Shown one piece after another: positions 55,799 to 64,000 of a DNA stretch of 64,000 bases. Source of the stretch: Microbacterium sp. SORGH_AS_0969 (lineage in GTDB: Bacteria; Actinomycetota; Actinomycetes; Actinomycetales; Microbacteriaceae); the NCBI RefSeq assembly GCF_030818255.1, contig NZ_JAUTAG010000001.1:434001-498000 (forward strand), given 5' to 3'. Below the pieces are notes generated by a model. It saw only the letters and a program-made list of their open reading frames with translations. It ran no database searches and was not told the origin of the DNA. Position 1 is the first letter of the stretch, and each line of letters begins with the position of its first letter. Position numbers and translations under genes: made by a program.

Positions 55799-55858
55799 TC
55801 GAGTGTCCAAGACACGCCGCAACGGCGTCGTTCGTAACGGCGTGTTTTGGACACTCGA
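55799..55858. repeat. Dispersed intergenic hairpin, copy 4
   Basis: Arms TCGAGTGTCC and GGACACTCGA enclose AAGA/TTTT, an inner stem CACGCCG/CGGCGTG and an 18-nt loop. It lies between two genes on the plus strand, 64 nt after the BI-1 terminator. Confidence 0.9.
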
Positions 55859-55933
55859 CGTTCTCTGCGAGCCCCGCGCGCCACGCTCCGCAAGGGGTGC
55901 GGCGCACGCGCCACCCGGCGCTAGCCTCGCGCC

Positions 55934-57163
55934 ATGAGCCCCGCGAAGACTCCCCCCGAGATCCTCGACATCGACGGCCATGAGGTGCGCGTCACGAGTC
56001 CCGACCGCGTCGTCTTCCCCACCCCAGGCCTGACGAAGCTCGACCTCGTGCGCTACTACCTCGACGTCGCCGAGGGCGCCCTGCGGGGAGCAGGAGGCCG
56101 ACCGATGGTGCTCAAGCGCTTCTCGAAGGGCCTCGACCAGGAGCCGTTCTTCCAGAAGCGTGTGCCCGACAAGCACCCCGCCTTCATCGACACCGCGACC
56201 CTCCACTACGCCTCCGGCACCTCCGCCGAGGAGACGGTGATCCGGGATGCCGCGGGCCTGGCGTGGGTCGTCAACCTCGGCTGCCTCGACCTCAACCCCC
56301 ACCCCGTGCGGGCCGAGGACCTCGACCACCCCGACGAGCTCCGCGTCGACCTCGACCCGATGCCCGGCGTCGCCTGGTCGCAGATCGTCGACGTCGCCTT
56401 CATCGCCCGCGAGGTCCTCGAAGACCACGGGCTCGTCGGCTGGCCGAAGACCTCGGGCTCGCGGGGGCTCCACATCCTCGTGCGCATCCGTCCCGAGTGG
56501 GACTACGCCGATGTACGCCTCGCCGCCGAAACGCTGGCCCGCGAGGTCGAGAACCGCGCGCCCGGGCTCGCGACCGCCCGCTGGTGGAAAGAGGAACGCG
56601 GCGAGAGCGTCTTCGTCGACTTCAACCAGAACGCCAAGGACCGGACGGTCGCCTCGGCGTACTCGATCCGGGCGCTCCCCGACGCGCGCGTCTCGACTCC
56701 GCTGACATGGGACGAGGTCCGCGACCGCCGCCCCGAGGAGTTCACCGTCCTCACCGTGCCCGAGCGCTTCCGCGCGATCGGTGATCCGCACGCCGGCATC
56801 GACGACGCGGCGGGCTCTCTCGACGCCCTCCTGGCTCTCGCGAAGGAGCTCGGGCCCGCCGAGAAGCCTCCGCGCGGCTCCGACGGCTCCGGCCGCCGCG
56901 CCTCGACCATGCCTCTCATCGAGGTCGCACGCACCAAGACCAAGCCCGAAGCCCTCGATGCCCTCGAGACGTGGAAGTCACGGCATCCGGACGCCGCGGG
57001 AGCTCTCCACCCGGCCGACATCCTCGTCGACGGCATGCGCGGCTCGAGCTCTCTCTGGTACCGCGTGCGGGTGAACCTGCAGCATGTCCCGGATGCCGAA
57101 CGTCCCGCGCAAGAGGACCTGATCGCCGACTACGACCCCTGGGCCGGTCGCACCGCGTCCTGA
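55934..57163 (+). CDS. Second LigD-type primase-polymerase (PolDom), longer form
   Basis: This 409-residue protein is a distinct paralogue of the PolDom at 36072. It has SPDRVVFPTPGLTKLDLVRYY, PFFQKRVPDKHPAFID, the catalytic RVDLDPMPG, KTSGSRGLHILVRI, FVDFNQNAKDRTVASAYSIR and a C-terminal extension (residues about 310-409) absent from the first copy, with RTKTKPEALDALETWKSRHP. The extension is Arg/Lys-rich and may bind DNA or a partner. It could work with LigC in end joining. The stop overlaps the TetR gene by 34 nt on the other strand. Confidence 0.88.
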   Translation: MSPAKTPPEILDIDGHEVRVTSPDRVVFPTPGLTKLDLVRYYLDVAEGALRGAGGRPMVLKRFSKGLDQEPFFQKRVPDKHPAFIDTATLHYASGTSAEETVIRDAAGLAWVVNLGCLDLNPHPVRAEDLDHPDELRVDLDPMPGVAWSQIVDVAFIAREVLEDHGLVGWPKTSGSRGLHILVRIRPEWDYADVRLAAETLAREVENRAPGLATARWWKEERGESVFVDFNQNAKDRTVASAYSIRALPDARVSTPLTWDEVRDRRPEEFTVLTVPERFRAIGDPHAGIDDAAGSLDALLALAKELGPAEKPPRGSDGSGRRASTMPLIEVARTKTKPEALDALETWKSRHPDAAGALHPADILVDGMRGSSSLWYRVRVNLQHVPDAERPAQEDLIADYDPWAGRTAS

Positions 57164-57687
57164 CCCGAGGTCAGTGAGCCCACGATGTGACGCATCCCGT
57201 ACGCGAAGGCTTCGTCGAGGTCACCCCCGAGACGGAAGGCGCCCGTCAGCTCCATCGTGATGAATCCGAGCGCCCACGAGGTCAGCAACCGCGCTGCATC
57301 GAGCGCACGGTCGGGACCGACGACGGCCGCGGTCGCGCGGAGCACGGGTTCGCTGGTCGCCGCGAGCCTCTCGGGGTCGATCGACGAGGCGAACAGCAGA
57401 CGGAACGCTTCCGGTCGCTCTTGACCGAAGCGGCGAAAGACGGTGAGCAGCTCAGCGAGGTCCCCCCCGGCATCCGTCAGTCGGCGTGTCAGGTCGTCCG
57501 CGGTCGCGACCCCGACCAGGCCGAGAAGCGCTTCCCGGTCGCGCACGCGCTTGTACAGCGAGGGGGCCTTGACCCCGACGGCCGCCGCCACCGCCTGCAT
57601 CGTGACGGCGGTCGGACCGCCGCTCTCCAGCAGTCGGGCGGCCTGCGCGACGACCTCGGCGAGAGACGTTCGTTCGGGTGTCGGCAT
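57130..57687 (-). CDS. TetR-family regulator (TetR_C_33/WHG-type)
   Basis: This 185-residue regulator has the HTH ESGGPTAVTMQAVAAAVGVK-APSLYKRVRDREALL and a WHG-like ligand domain (FRRFGQERPEAFRLLFASSI, LTSWALGFITMELTGAF). It is divergent from an MBL-fold gene; the intervening 73 nt contain three copies of ATGGCTA/TAGCCAT, a likely operator. It probably represses both itself and the hydrolase. Its 3' end overlaps the PolDom gene by 34 nt. Confidence 0.85.
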   Translation of the reverse strand: MPTPERTSLAEVVAQAARLLESGGPTAVTMQAVAAAVGVKAPSLYKRVRDREALLGLVGVATADDLTRRLTDAGGDLAELLTVFRRFGQERPEAFRLLFASSIDPERLAATSEPVLRATAAVVGPDRALDAARLLTSWALGFITMELTGAFRLGGDLDEAFAYGMRHIVGSLTSGQDAVRPAQGS

Positions 57688-57699
57688 TCAGCGCTCCTC

Positions 57700-57742
57700 A
57701 TGGCTACGTATATAAGCTATCATGGCTATTGCTCGTAGCCAT
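57700..57742. promoter_or_regulatory. TetR operator region with three half-sites
   Basis: ATGGCTA occurs at 57700-57706 and 57722-57728, with the inverted TAGCCAT at 57736-57742. An AT-rich TATATAAG at 57710-57717 fits a -10 box. The cluster lies between divergent TetR and MBL genes. Confidence 0.55.
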
Positions 57743-57760
57743 CCCGCGAAAGGTCACCCC

Positions 57761-58474
57761 ATGCGACTCGCCCCCTCCCTTCACCGCCTCGGCAACGACA
57801 TCGTCGCCTCCTACCTGATCACCACGCCCGCCGGCATCACCCTGATCGATGCCGGCCTCCCCGGCATGTACGCCGATCTCCGGCGGGAGCTGGACACCAT
57901 CGGCCGCCCGATCGACGACATCCGCGGGGTGGTCCTGACGCACGGCGACAGCGACCACGTCGGCTTCGCCGAGCGTCTGCGTCGCGAGAAGGGCGTCCCG
58001 GTGTTCGTGCACGCCGCCGACGCCGACCGCGCGCGGGGCGGAGACAAGCCCAAGACAGCGATGGGCCCGATGCGCCTGGGCCCGCTGCTGAGCTTCGCGG
58101 CCTACGGCATCCGCAAGGGCATGCGCCCGAACTGGCTGACCGAGGTGCGCGAGGTCGCCGACGGCGACACACTCGACCTCCCCGGCGCCCCGCGGGTGAT
58201 CGGCATGCCCGGGCACTCCCCCGGCAGCATCGCGGTCTTCTCCGCCGACGCCCGCGCCGTATTCGTCGGCGACGCGCTCACGACCCGCCACGTGCTGACC
58301 GGTCGCACGGGCCCCGGTCCCGCCCCCTTCACCGACGACTCGGCCGAGGCCCTGGCATCCCTCGCCCGCATCGCCGATCTGGATGCCGACTGGGTGCTGC
58401 CCGGCCACGGTCCCGCGTTCCACGGCTCGCCGTCCGCCGCGGTCGATGCCGTACGAGCGGCCGCGCTCGGCTGA
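57761..58474 (+). CDS. Metallo-beta-lactamase-fold hydrolase
   Basis: This 237-residue hydrolase has the MBL zinc motif LTHGDSDHVG (H-x-D-x-D-H), then MPGHSPGSIAVF and DWVLPGHGPAF, supplying the remaining zinc ligands; Asp in VFVGDAL is the bridging position. It resembles glyoxalase II-like or quorum-quenching-type hydrolases, substrate unknown. I prefer the ATG at 57761 because AAAGG lies 7 nt upstream; the ATG at 57722 is within an operator half-site. It is divergent from, and likely controlled by, the TetR gene. Confidence 0.85.
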   Translation: MRLAPSLHRLGNDIVASYLITTPAGITLIDAGLPGMYADLRRELDTIGRPIDDIRGVVLTHGDSDHVGFAERLRREKGVPVFVHAADADRARGGDKPKTAMGPMRLGPLLSFAAYGIRKGMRPNWLTEVREVADGDTLDLPGAPRVIGMPGHSPGSIAVFSADARAVFVGDALTTRHVLTGRTGPGPAPFTDDSAEALASLARIADLDADWVLPGHGPAFHGSPSAAVDAVRAAALG

Positions 58475-58576
58475 CGCACACCGTTGCCGGCCCGCGCCGC
58501 GCCCCGGCGGCGGGATCGACGTAGCCGCGCTGCCGTCTGGCCGACGTCCGGTTCTCGCTGCGCCTCGTCCCCGGAG

Positions 58577-59944
58577 TCAGCGTCGCCGCGGCCGCGAGAG
58601 CGCGTCATCGCACGCCGTGGCCAGGGTCTGCATCGCGCGGGCGGGGCTCAGCGCGGTCGCCGCAGCCGACGCCTCGAGCGACAGGCGCTCGCGCGTCTCG
58701 GCATCCGTCAGCACCCGCACCAGGGCACCGACGAGCGCATCCTCGTCGCCGTCGGCGACCAGGATGCCGCCGCCCCCGGCCAGCATGTCGCGCGGGCCGT
58801 AGCGGATGTCGTACGCGACCACCGGCGTGCCGTGCGCGAGCGCTTCGGCGAGGGCGAGCCCCTGCCCCTCGAAGGCGGAGGTGGTCAGGTAGACGGCGGC
58901 GCCGTCGAGGACGCCACCGGGGTCGGTCGTGAGACCGGGCAGCGACACGACGTCGCGCAGGCCGAGGTCGTCGACGAGCGCCTCAAGGTCGGCGCGCTGC
59001 GCCCCGTCGCCCCACAGCTCGAGACGCGCGTGCGGCACCTCAGCCACGACCCGCGCGAAAGCGCGCAGGGCGTGCGGCAGGCGCTTGCCCGGGGCGAGCC
59101 GCCCCAGCACGACCACGCGGCCCGGGTCGCGCTCGGCGGCCGGGACCACCGTGACCGGTCCAACGACGGCGTGCGGGGCAACCACGTGGTGAGCTCCGGC
59201 ACCGAATCGGCGCCGCACGTCGTCGCGCTGGTACGCGGTCGGCCACAGCACGGCGTCGAAGCGAGGTGCGATCTCGAACCACCGCGCCCACAGCGCGTTG
59301 AGGTCGGAGTCGGCGGCGTAGGGCGGCTCGAGGTGGATCGTGTGCACGGTGTGGAGGATGCGCACGTCGTCGTCGCCCCACCCCACGATGAGCTCGCCGA
59401 GCTGCCGGGACTCGCAGATCACGACGACGGGTCGGTCGCGCTCCGCGCGCAACCGCGCCGCCACGTGCGTGAGCCACGCGCGGTAGAGCGCACCGAACCC
59501 GGCGACCACGCCGACGGGCGCGCCCGCGGCATCCCGGACGACGATGGGCGCGGTGGTGAGATGCCAGTCGGGATCGACGACGTTCGGCAGCGACACCGCT
59601 CCGCCCGCCACCTCGCGGTACTCCAGGGCGGGATCGGCGTCTCCCGGGCTCGCGGCCGCCCGCAGCCAGTCCGCCGCTCCACCGTCGGGAGCCACGGCCT
59701 CGTCGAACAGATTGCGAAAGATCCCGGATGCCGAGGCGGCACCGCGCGCGACGAAGGTTGCGCGGTGCTGAGCGTGAGCGTCGCGTGTCCCGGGATCGAC
59801 GGTGAGGAGGAACGGCGTCGCGCCCGCGTCGGCCATCTGCCGCGCGCGTGCGAGCGTCGAGATCGTGTAGCCCCCGTCGAGGTCCGGAATGAGCCGGCTC
59901 GACAGGATGAGGTACCACGCGTCGGGGAAATCACCGGAAGTCAC
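58577..59944 (-). CDS. GT4-family glycosyltransferase (TarM/GtfA-like)
   Basis: This 455-residue enzyme has the GT-B donor-binding pattern: VVVLGRLAPGKRLPHALRAF, ELWGDGAQRADLEALVDDLG, then SAFEGQGLALAEALAHGTPV with the E-x7-E signature, and VAYDIRYGPRDML. The last stretch is typical of poly(glycerol-phosphate) or protein O-glycosylating enzymes of the TarM/GtfA group. It probably decorates a wall or surface polymer. I chose the GTG at 59942-59944, with GGGGAGG 8 nt upstream; a second GTG lies at 59962. Confidence 0.82.
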   Translation of the reverse strand: MTSGDFPDAWYLILSSRLIPDLDGGYTISTLARARQMADAGATPFLLTVDPGTRDAHAQHRATFVARGAASASGIFRNLFDEAVAPDGGAADWLRAAASPGDADPALEYREVAGGAVSLPNVVDPDWHLTTAPIVVRDAAGAPVGVVAGFGALYRAWLTHVAARLRAERDRPVVVICESRQLGELIVGWGDDDVRILHTVHTIHLEPPYAADSDLNALWARWFEIAPRFDAVLWPTAYQRDDVRRRFGAGAHHVVAPHAVVGPVTVVPAAERDPGRVVVLGRLAPGKRLPHALRAFARVVAEVPHARLELWGDGAQRADLEALVDDLGLRDVVSLPGLTTDPGGVLDGAAVYLTTSAFEGQGLALAEALAHGTPVVAYDIRYGPRDMLAGGGGILVADGDEDALVGALVRVLTDAETRERLSLEASAAATALSPARAMQTLATACDDALSRPRRR

Positions 59945-59998
59945 GCCCCCATCCTCCCCCACTCACCGCACGCCCTGCGGCGCGCTGGAGCCGCAAGA

Positions 59999-60070
59999 GG
60001 GTTTGGGGCGCATTCCGGCGTTTGGGGCGCGCTTTCCCGCGCCCCAAACAGACGATCCCGCCCCAAACCC
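59999..60070. terminator. Nested hairpins downstream of guaA
   Basis: The inner stem GTTTGGGGCGCG/CGCGCCCCAAAC (60020-60031 with 60038-60049) is perfect with a 6-nt loop. Outer arms GGGTTTGGGGCG (59999-60010) and CGCCCCAAACCC (60059-60070) are also complementary and related to the inner arms. It follows the guaA stop on the minus strand. Confidence 0.7.
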
Positions 60071-60107
60071 CGCCCTCGGCGCGTCGACGCGAGAGCAGGC
60101 TAGACGC

Positions 60108-61688
60108 TCACTCCCACTCGATGGTCCCCGGCGGCTTCGACGTCACGTCGAGCACCACGCGGTTGACGTCCTTCACCTCGTTGGTGATGCGGTTCGAGAT
60201 TCTCGACAGCACGTCGTAGGGCAGGCGGGTCCAGTCGGCGGTCATGGCGTCTTCCGACGACACGGGCCGCAGCACGATGGGGTGACCGTAGGTGCGACCG
60301 TCGCCCTGCACGCCGACCGAGCGCACATCGGCGAGGAGCACGACGGGGCACTGCCAGATCTCGTCGTCGAGGCCGGCCTTGGTCAGCTCGGCGCGGGCGA
60401 TGGCGTCGGCCGCACGCAGGATCTCGAGACGGTCAGCGGTGACCTCGCCCACGATGCGGATGCCAAGACCGGGCCCCGGAAAGGGCTGGCGGCCGACGAT
60501 CGCCTCGGGAAGGCCCAGTTCACGACCGATCGCGCGGACCTCGTCCTTGAAGAGGGTGCGCAGCGGCTCGACGAGCTCGAACTGCAGATCCTCGGGGAGC
60601 CCGCCCACGTTGTGGTGGCTCTTGATGTTCGCGGTGCCCGTGCCGCCGCCGGACTCGACCACGTCGGGGTAGAGCGTGCCCTGCACGAGGAAGCGCACCT
60701 GCTCGCCCTCGGCCTTGGCCTCGGCGACGAGGTCGGCCTGCACCTTCTCGAAAGCGCGGATGAACTCGCGGCCGATGATCTTGCGCTTCTGCTCGGGGTC
60801 GCTGACGCCGGCGAGGGCGTTCAGGAAGGTCTCGCGCGCGTCGACCGTGATGAGCTTCACCCCGGTCGAGGCGACGTAGTCGTTCTCGACCTGTTCGCGC
60901 TCGCCCTGGCGGAGCAGCCCGTGGTCGACGAACACCGCGATCAGCTGGTCGCCGACGGCCTCGTGCACGAGGGCGGTCGACACGGCGGAGTCGACGCCGC
61001 CCGACAGCGCCGAGATGACGCGCGACGTCCCGACCTGCTGGCGGATGCGCTCGACCTGCTCGGCGATCACGTTGCCGCTGTTCCAGTCGGCGGGGAGACC
61101 CGCCGCCTTGTGCAGGAAGTTCTCGAGCACGTGCTGGCCGTGGTCGGAGTGCTTGACCTCGGGATGCCACTGCACGCCGTACATGCGACGTGCGTCGCTC
61201 GCGAAGGCGGCGACGGGCGTGTGCGCGGTGCGGGCGAGCACCTCGAAGCCCTCGGGAGCACGCGACACCTGGTCACCGTGGCTCATCCACACGTTCTGCT
61301 CGACCGGCTGCCCCTCGAGCAGGGTGCCCTCGGTCACGATCGTGGCGTCCGTCGCCCCGTACTCGCGCAGGCCGGTGTTCGCGACCTCGCCGCCGAGGGC
61401 CTTGGCCATGACCTGGAAGCCGTAGCAGATGCCGAGCGTCGGCACGTCGAGATCGAAGACTCCGGCGTCGAGGCTCGGGGCTCCCTCTTCGTACACCGAC
61501 GAGGGCCCGCCCGAGAGGATGATGCCCACGGGGTTCTTGGCCGCGATCTCTTCCGCCGAGGCGGTGTGCGGCACGATCTCGCTGTAGACGCCCGCTTCGC
61601 GGACGCGGCGGGCGATCAGCTGCGCGTACTGGGCGCCGAAATCGACGACGAGGACGGGGCGCTGAGACGTTTCGGTCTGTTCGGTCAC
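60108..61688 (-). CDS. guaA: GMP synthase (glutamine-hydrolysing)
   Basis: This 526-residue enzyme makes GMP from XMP, ATP and glutamine. The class I amidotransferase half has the catalytic Cys88 in [10 protein letters not shown], with [12 protein letters not shown] supplying His and Glu. The ATP-pyrophosphatase half has [13 protein letters not shown], and the C-terminal dimer domain has [16 protein letters not shown] and ends PPGTIEWE as usual. The GTG at 61686-61688 overlaps the DUF3817 stop by 4 nt. It belongs to the guaB3-SURF1-DUF3817-guaA cluster on this strand. Confidence 0.95.
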   Translation of the reverse strand: MTEQTETSQRPVLVVDFGAQYAQLIARRVREAGVYSEIVPHTASAEEIAAKNPVGIILSGGPSSVYEEGAPSLDAGVFDLDVPTLGICYGFQVMAKALGGEVANTGLREYGATDATIVTEGTLLEGQPVEQNVWMSHGDQVSRAPEGFEVLARTAHTPVAAFASDARRMYGVQWHPEVKHSDHGQHVLENFLHKAAGLPADWNSGNVIAEQVERIRQQVGTSRVISALSGGVDSAVSTALVHEAVGDQLIAVFVDHGLLRQGEREQVENDYVASTGVKLITVDARETFLNALAGVSDPEQKRKIIGREFIRAFEKVQADLVAEAKAEGEQVRFLVQGTLYPDVVESGGGTGTANIKSHHNVGGLPEDLQFELVEPLRTLFKDEVRAIGRELGLPEAIVGRQPFPGPGLGIRIVGEVTADRLEILRAADAIARAELTKAGLDDEIWQCPVVLLADVRSVGVQGDGRTYGHPIVLRPVSSEDAMTADWTRLPYDVLSRISNRITNEVKDVNRVVLDVTSKPPGTIEWE

Positions 61689-62206
61689 CGGTTGCCTTCC
61701 GGGGCGGGAACGGGAGCGGATGCCAGGGCGGCTTCGCGCTCGGCGAGGTAGGCGCGCACGCCGCGGGCGGTACGCACCTCGAGGATGAAGGAGAGGAACG
61801 GGACGACGCCACCGAGGGCCAGGAAGACGAACCGACGGAACGGCCAGCGCATCAGGCTCCACACGCGGAAGCACGAGATGAGGTACACGACGTAGAACCA
61901 GCCGTGCACCACCAGGATCGCCAACGAGATGTTGACGCCATCACCCGTGGAGATCATCTCGCACCCGTCGCCGCCGGGGATGAAGAGGGAGAACCACTGG
62001 CATCCGGGGCCGGCGATGGCATCCGCGAACCACAGGAACCCCCCGGATCCGCCCAGGAACAGCTCCACGTGGATGGGCGTGTACTTCAGGATCATCTCGG
62101 TGACCAGCAGCAGAAGGCCGATACCGGTGATGATCGAGCAGATCTGGTAGAAGGTCAGGGCTCCGCGGATCGCCGGGAAAGAGGCGAGTTTCGGGGGACG
62201 CGGCAT
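61685..62206 (-). CDS. DUF3817 membrane protein
   Basis: This 173-residue protein has four membrane segments with the DUF3817 pattern: [20 protein letters not shown], then [20 protein letters not shown] with a conserved His, and [20 protein letters not shown]. An extended loop with two cysteines ([18 protein letters not shown]) lies outside. Its function is unknown, but it is commonly found next to guaA in actinobacteria. Its stop overlaps the guaA start as GTGA, so the two are translated together. Confidence 0.88.
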   Translation of the reverse strand: MPRPPKLASFPAIRGALTFYQICSIITGIGLLLLVTEMILKYTPIHVELFLGGSGGFLWFADAIAGPGCQWFSLFIPGGDGCEMISTGDGVNISLAILVVHGWFYVVYLISCFRVWSLMRWPFRRFVFLALGGVVPFLSFILEVRTARGVRAYLAEREAALASAPVPAPEGNR

Positions 62207-62215
62207 GCGCCAAGT

Positions 62216-63085
62216 CTAGTCGCGAGGAACCGGCGGCCCCGCCGCCTGCGCCTCTTCCTGGGCGTCTTCGAGGTCTTCGACCTCTTTCTCCCACGCGTCG
62301 CGGGCCAGGCGGTACCAGAGGTACAGCGCGAAGCCCGCGAAGATCGCCCACTCGGCCGCGTAGAAGATGTTCAACCAGTTCACGCGGGAACGCTCGTCCG
62401 GAGCCGGCGACGAGATCGCTTCGAGCGGCCCGATCGCCGTCTGCGAGGCGACGTACTGGCGGTACACCGCGACGCCGTCGACGTCGTGCCAGCGCCCGAG
62501 CAGCATCGCGGGCGACATCCGCGTGAGCGTCTGAGGATCGACCCCGGCGGAGGGACGCGCCGGCCCCTCGTCGGAGATCAGGCGCCCCGTGACCTCGACC
62601 TCAGCGGTGGGATCCGCCTCAACCCCGGTGCGCAGGTCGTCTGCGGCGGCCTGGGCCGCCTCGAGCGTCGGAGCCCAACCGAGAGCGACGGCGAGGGATA
62701 CCGGCTTCCCTGCGCCGTCGACCCGCAGCTGACCCGTGACCCAGTACCCTTCGACGTCGTCGTTGAAACGCGACGAGACGACGATGAAGTCGGAGGGGAT
62801 CCACCGCCCGCTCGTCTCGACGCGTTGGCCGACAAGGGGCTCGGCGAGATAGGCGCCCGGCTGCACGACCTCGTCGAGGGGGCGCACCACCTCGGTCATC
62901 CCGGGCTCGGAGGGCGCGGTGTCGACCGCGCGCCCCAGCTGCCACTGTCCGAGCCATGCGAGGACCCCGGCGACCACCAGCGAGAACGCCAGCAGCGCGA
63001 GCCATCGCGGACGCAGCATCACCTCGCGCAGCGTCGGCGGGAAGACCTCGGGGATCTCCGGAGCAATGGCGGGCGACGAGGTCAC
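62216..63085 (-). CDS. SURF1-family cytochrome oxidase assembly protein
   Basis: This 289-residue protein has two membrane helices, WLALLAFSLVVAGVLAWLGQ near the N-terminus and NIFYAAEWAIFAGFALYLWY near the C-terminus, with an extracytoplasmic domain between. SURF1 marks are GQWQLGRAVD, RVETSGRWIPSDFIVV-SSR, GYWVTGQLRVD, and VNWLNIFYAAEWAIFAGFA. SURF1 helps insert haem a into aa3-type oxidase. The start is GTG at 63083-63085. It is 9 nt upstream of the DUF3817 gene. Confidence 0.9.
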   Translation of the reverse strand: MTSSPAIAPEIPEVFPPTLREVMLRPRWLALLAFSLVVAGVLAWLGQWQLGRAVDTAPSEPGMTEVVRPLDEVVQPGAYLAEPLVGQRVETSGRWIPSDFIVVSSRFNDDVEGYWVTGQLRVDGAGKPVSLAVALGWAPTLEAAQAAADDLRTGVEADPTAEVEVTGRLISDEGPARPSAGVDPQTLTRMSPAMLLGRWHDVDGVAVYRQYVASQTAIGPLEAISSPAPDERSRVNWLNIFYAAEWAIFAGFALYLWYRLARDAWEKEVEDLEDAQEEAQAAGPPVPRD

Positions 63086-63098
63086 GCAGACTCCGGCA

Positions 63099-64000
63099 TC
63101 AGTGTCCGTACGGGGCCACGACGACCTCGACGCGCTGGAACTCCTTGAGGTCGGAGTAGCCGGTCGTGGCCATCGACTTCTTCAGAGCGCCGATCAGGTT
63201 CGCGGTGCCGTCCGCGACGGGCGCCGGCCCGTAGAGCACCTGCTCGAGCGGGCCGACGCGGTCGACCGCGACGCGACGCCCGCGGGGCAGCTTGGCGTGG
63301 TGCGCCTCGGGCCCCCAGTGGAAACCGCGGCCGGGAGCGTCCGTGGCGCGCGCCAGGGCGACGCCGAGCATGACGGCATCCGCGCCCATGGCGAGGGCCT
63401 TCACGATGTCACCGGAGGTGCCGACACCGCCGTCGGCGATGACGTGCACGTAGCGTCCTCCCGACTCATCGAGGTAGTCGCGGCGAGCGCCGGCGACATC
63501 GGCGACGGCGGTCGCCATCGGCGCGTGCAGGCCGAGCGTGGCGCGCGTCGTGGACGCCGCTCCCCCACCGAAGCCGACGAGCACGCCGGCCGCTCCCGTG
63601 CGCATGAGGTGCAGGGCCGCGGTGTAGGTGGCGGCGCCGCCGACGATGACGGGAACGTCGAGGTCGTAGATGAACTTCTTCAGATTGAGCGGCTCGGCCA
63701 CGCTCGATACGTGCTCGGCCGACACCGTGGTCCCACGGATGACGAAGAGGTCGACGCCGGCGGCCACGACCGTCTCGTACAGGTCGTGGGTACGCTGCGG
63801 CGTCAGGGCTCCGGCCACGGTCACGCCCGCGGCGCGGATCTCGGCGAGACGATCGCGCACGAGTTCGGGTTTGATCGGCTCGGAGTAGAGCTGCTGCATG
63901 CGGCGGGTGGCATCGGCATCCGGCAGCCCGGCGATCTCGGCGAGGAGCGGCTCGGGGTCGTCGTACCGCGTCCAGAGACCCTCGAGGTCGAGCACGCCCA
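63099..64000 (-). CDS. guaB3: GuaB3-family IMP dehydrogenase-related protein, partial
   Basis: The visible 300 residues cover the C-terminal three-quarters of a GuaB3 protein, and the gene continues past the right edge. It has FVIRGTTVSAEHVSS, VPVIVGGAATYTAALHLMRT, GAAGVLVGFGGGAASTTRAT, and HVIADGGVGTSGDIVKALAM-GADAVMLG, the phosphate-binding loop of the IMPDH barrel. GuaB3 proteins are actinobacterial relatives of IMP dehydrogenase; where tested, close relatives have GMP-reductase-like activity. It is followed by SURF1, DUF3817 and guaA on the same strand. Confidence 0.9.
   Translation of the reverse strand, partial: GVLDLEGLWTRYDDPEPLLAEIAGLPDADATRRMQQLYSEPIKPELVRDRLAEIRAAGVTVAGALTPQRTHDLYETVVAAGVDLFVIRGTTVSAEHVSSVAEPLNLKKFIYDLDVPVIVGGAATYTAALHLMRTGAAGVLVGFGGGAASTTRATLGLHAPMATAVADVAGARRDYLDESGGRYVHVIADGGVGTSGDIVKALAMGADAVMLGVALARATDAPGRGFHWGPEAHHAKLPRGRRVAVDRVGPLEQVLYGPAPVADGTANLIGALKKSMATTGYSDLKEFQRVEVVVAPYGH

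Noticed and set aside
59889..61751. A 620-codon plus-strand frame
   Set aside because: It is entirely antisense to guaA; the His/Asp/Leu-rich composition is typical of an antisense frame in GC-rich DNA.

Overview
The window is visibly very GC-rich, with G or C in most third codon positions, frequent GTG starts and ordinary bacterial -35/-10-like and Shine-Dalgarno signals. The gene content (LigC/PolDom end-joining enzymes, GuaB3 next to SURF1-DUF3817-GuaA, actinobacterial-type GlnR-like boxes, a Zur-linked cysteine-free L36, a sucrose-type PTS, many TetR/LacI/GntR regulators) points to a Gram-positive actinobacterium. The constant use of the heptamers GGATGCC/GGCATCC makes me think of Microbacteriaceae, probably Microbacterium; this is inference, because no rRNA is present.

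Layout. 1-4.1 kb (minus): ABC exporter genes, then an IS5-family element, then a two-component system whose response regulator is frameshifted. 4.2-7.7 kb: small membrane and lipoprotein genes, a deaminase, decaying gene remnants and a P-loop kinase-like gene. 7.9-12.5 kb: a sucrose-type utilisation locus (GH32 hydrolase, PTS EIIBCA, LacI repressor) with a palindromic operator over the PTS promoter. 12.5-22.5 kb: an accessory, partly decayed region holding truncated TetR and LysE genes, a Met/Cys-rich copper-storage-like protein with a convergent small partner gene, a HTH/PIN toxin-antitoxin pair, an AbiEi/AbiEii pair, an IS3-family element sitting inside a decayed second copy of the copper-storage-like locus, and a coiled-coil membrane protein of unknown function. 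22.5-27.8 kb: nitrate assimilation (NarK, molybdopterin nitrate reductase, FAD/[2Fe-2S] partner) behind GlnR-like boxes.

27.8-45 kb is mostly housekeeping and transport: LysE exporter, a wall-anchored subtilase with an altered triad, TetR, YbaK, acyl-CoA dehydrogenase, AI-2E permease, LigC, a PolDom primase-polymerase, DUF1684, SseB-like, PcrA helicase, YccF, EamA/GntR. 45-50.5 kb: a tRNA-like cloverleaf, S4 protein, a zincin-like protein, and a zinc/metal cluster (His-repeat protein, ArsR sensor, Cys-free ribosomal protein L36, CobW-like protein around a Zur-like box), then a DUF72 gene that seems to start at CTG. 50.6-64 kb: ABC transporter, FAD oxidoreductase, GDPD, Bax-inhibitor-1 protein, a second PolDom, TetR/MBL pair, glycosyltransferase, and the guaA-DUF3817-SURF1-guaB3 cluster running off the right edge.

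The strongest structure not explained by genes is a family of four intergenic hairpins (31.3, 32.1, 45.3 and 55.8 kb) with the same architecture and compensatory stem changes. A second palindromic repeat lies in frame inside two protein genes, adding the peptide PSTGSGT to both. The decayed copper-storage duplicate split by the IS3-family element, the zinc cluster and the tRNA-like sequence also merit follow-up.
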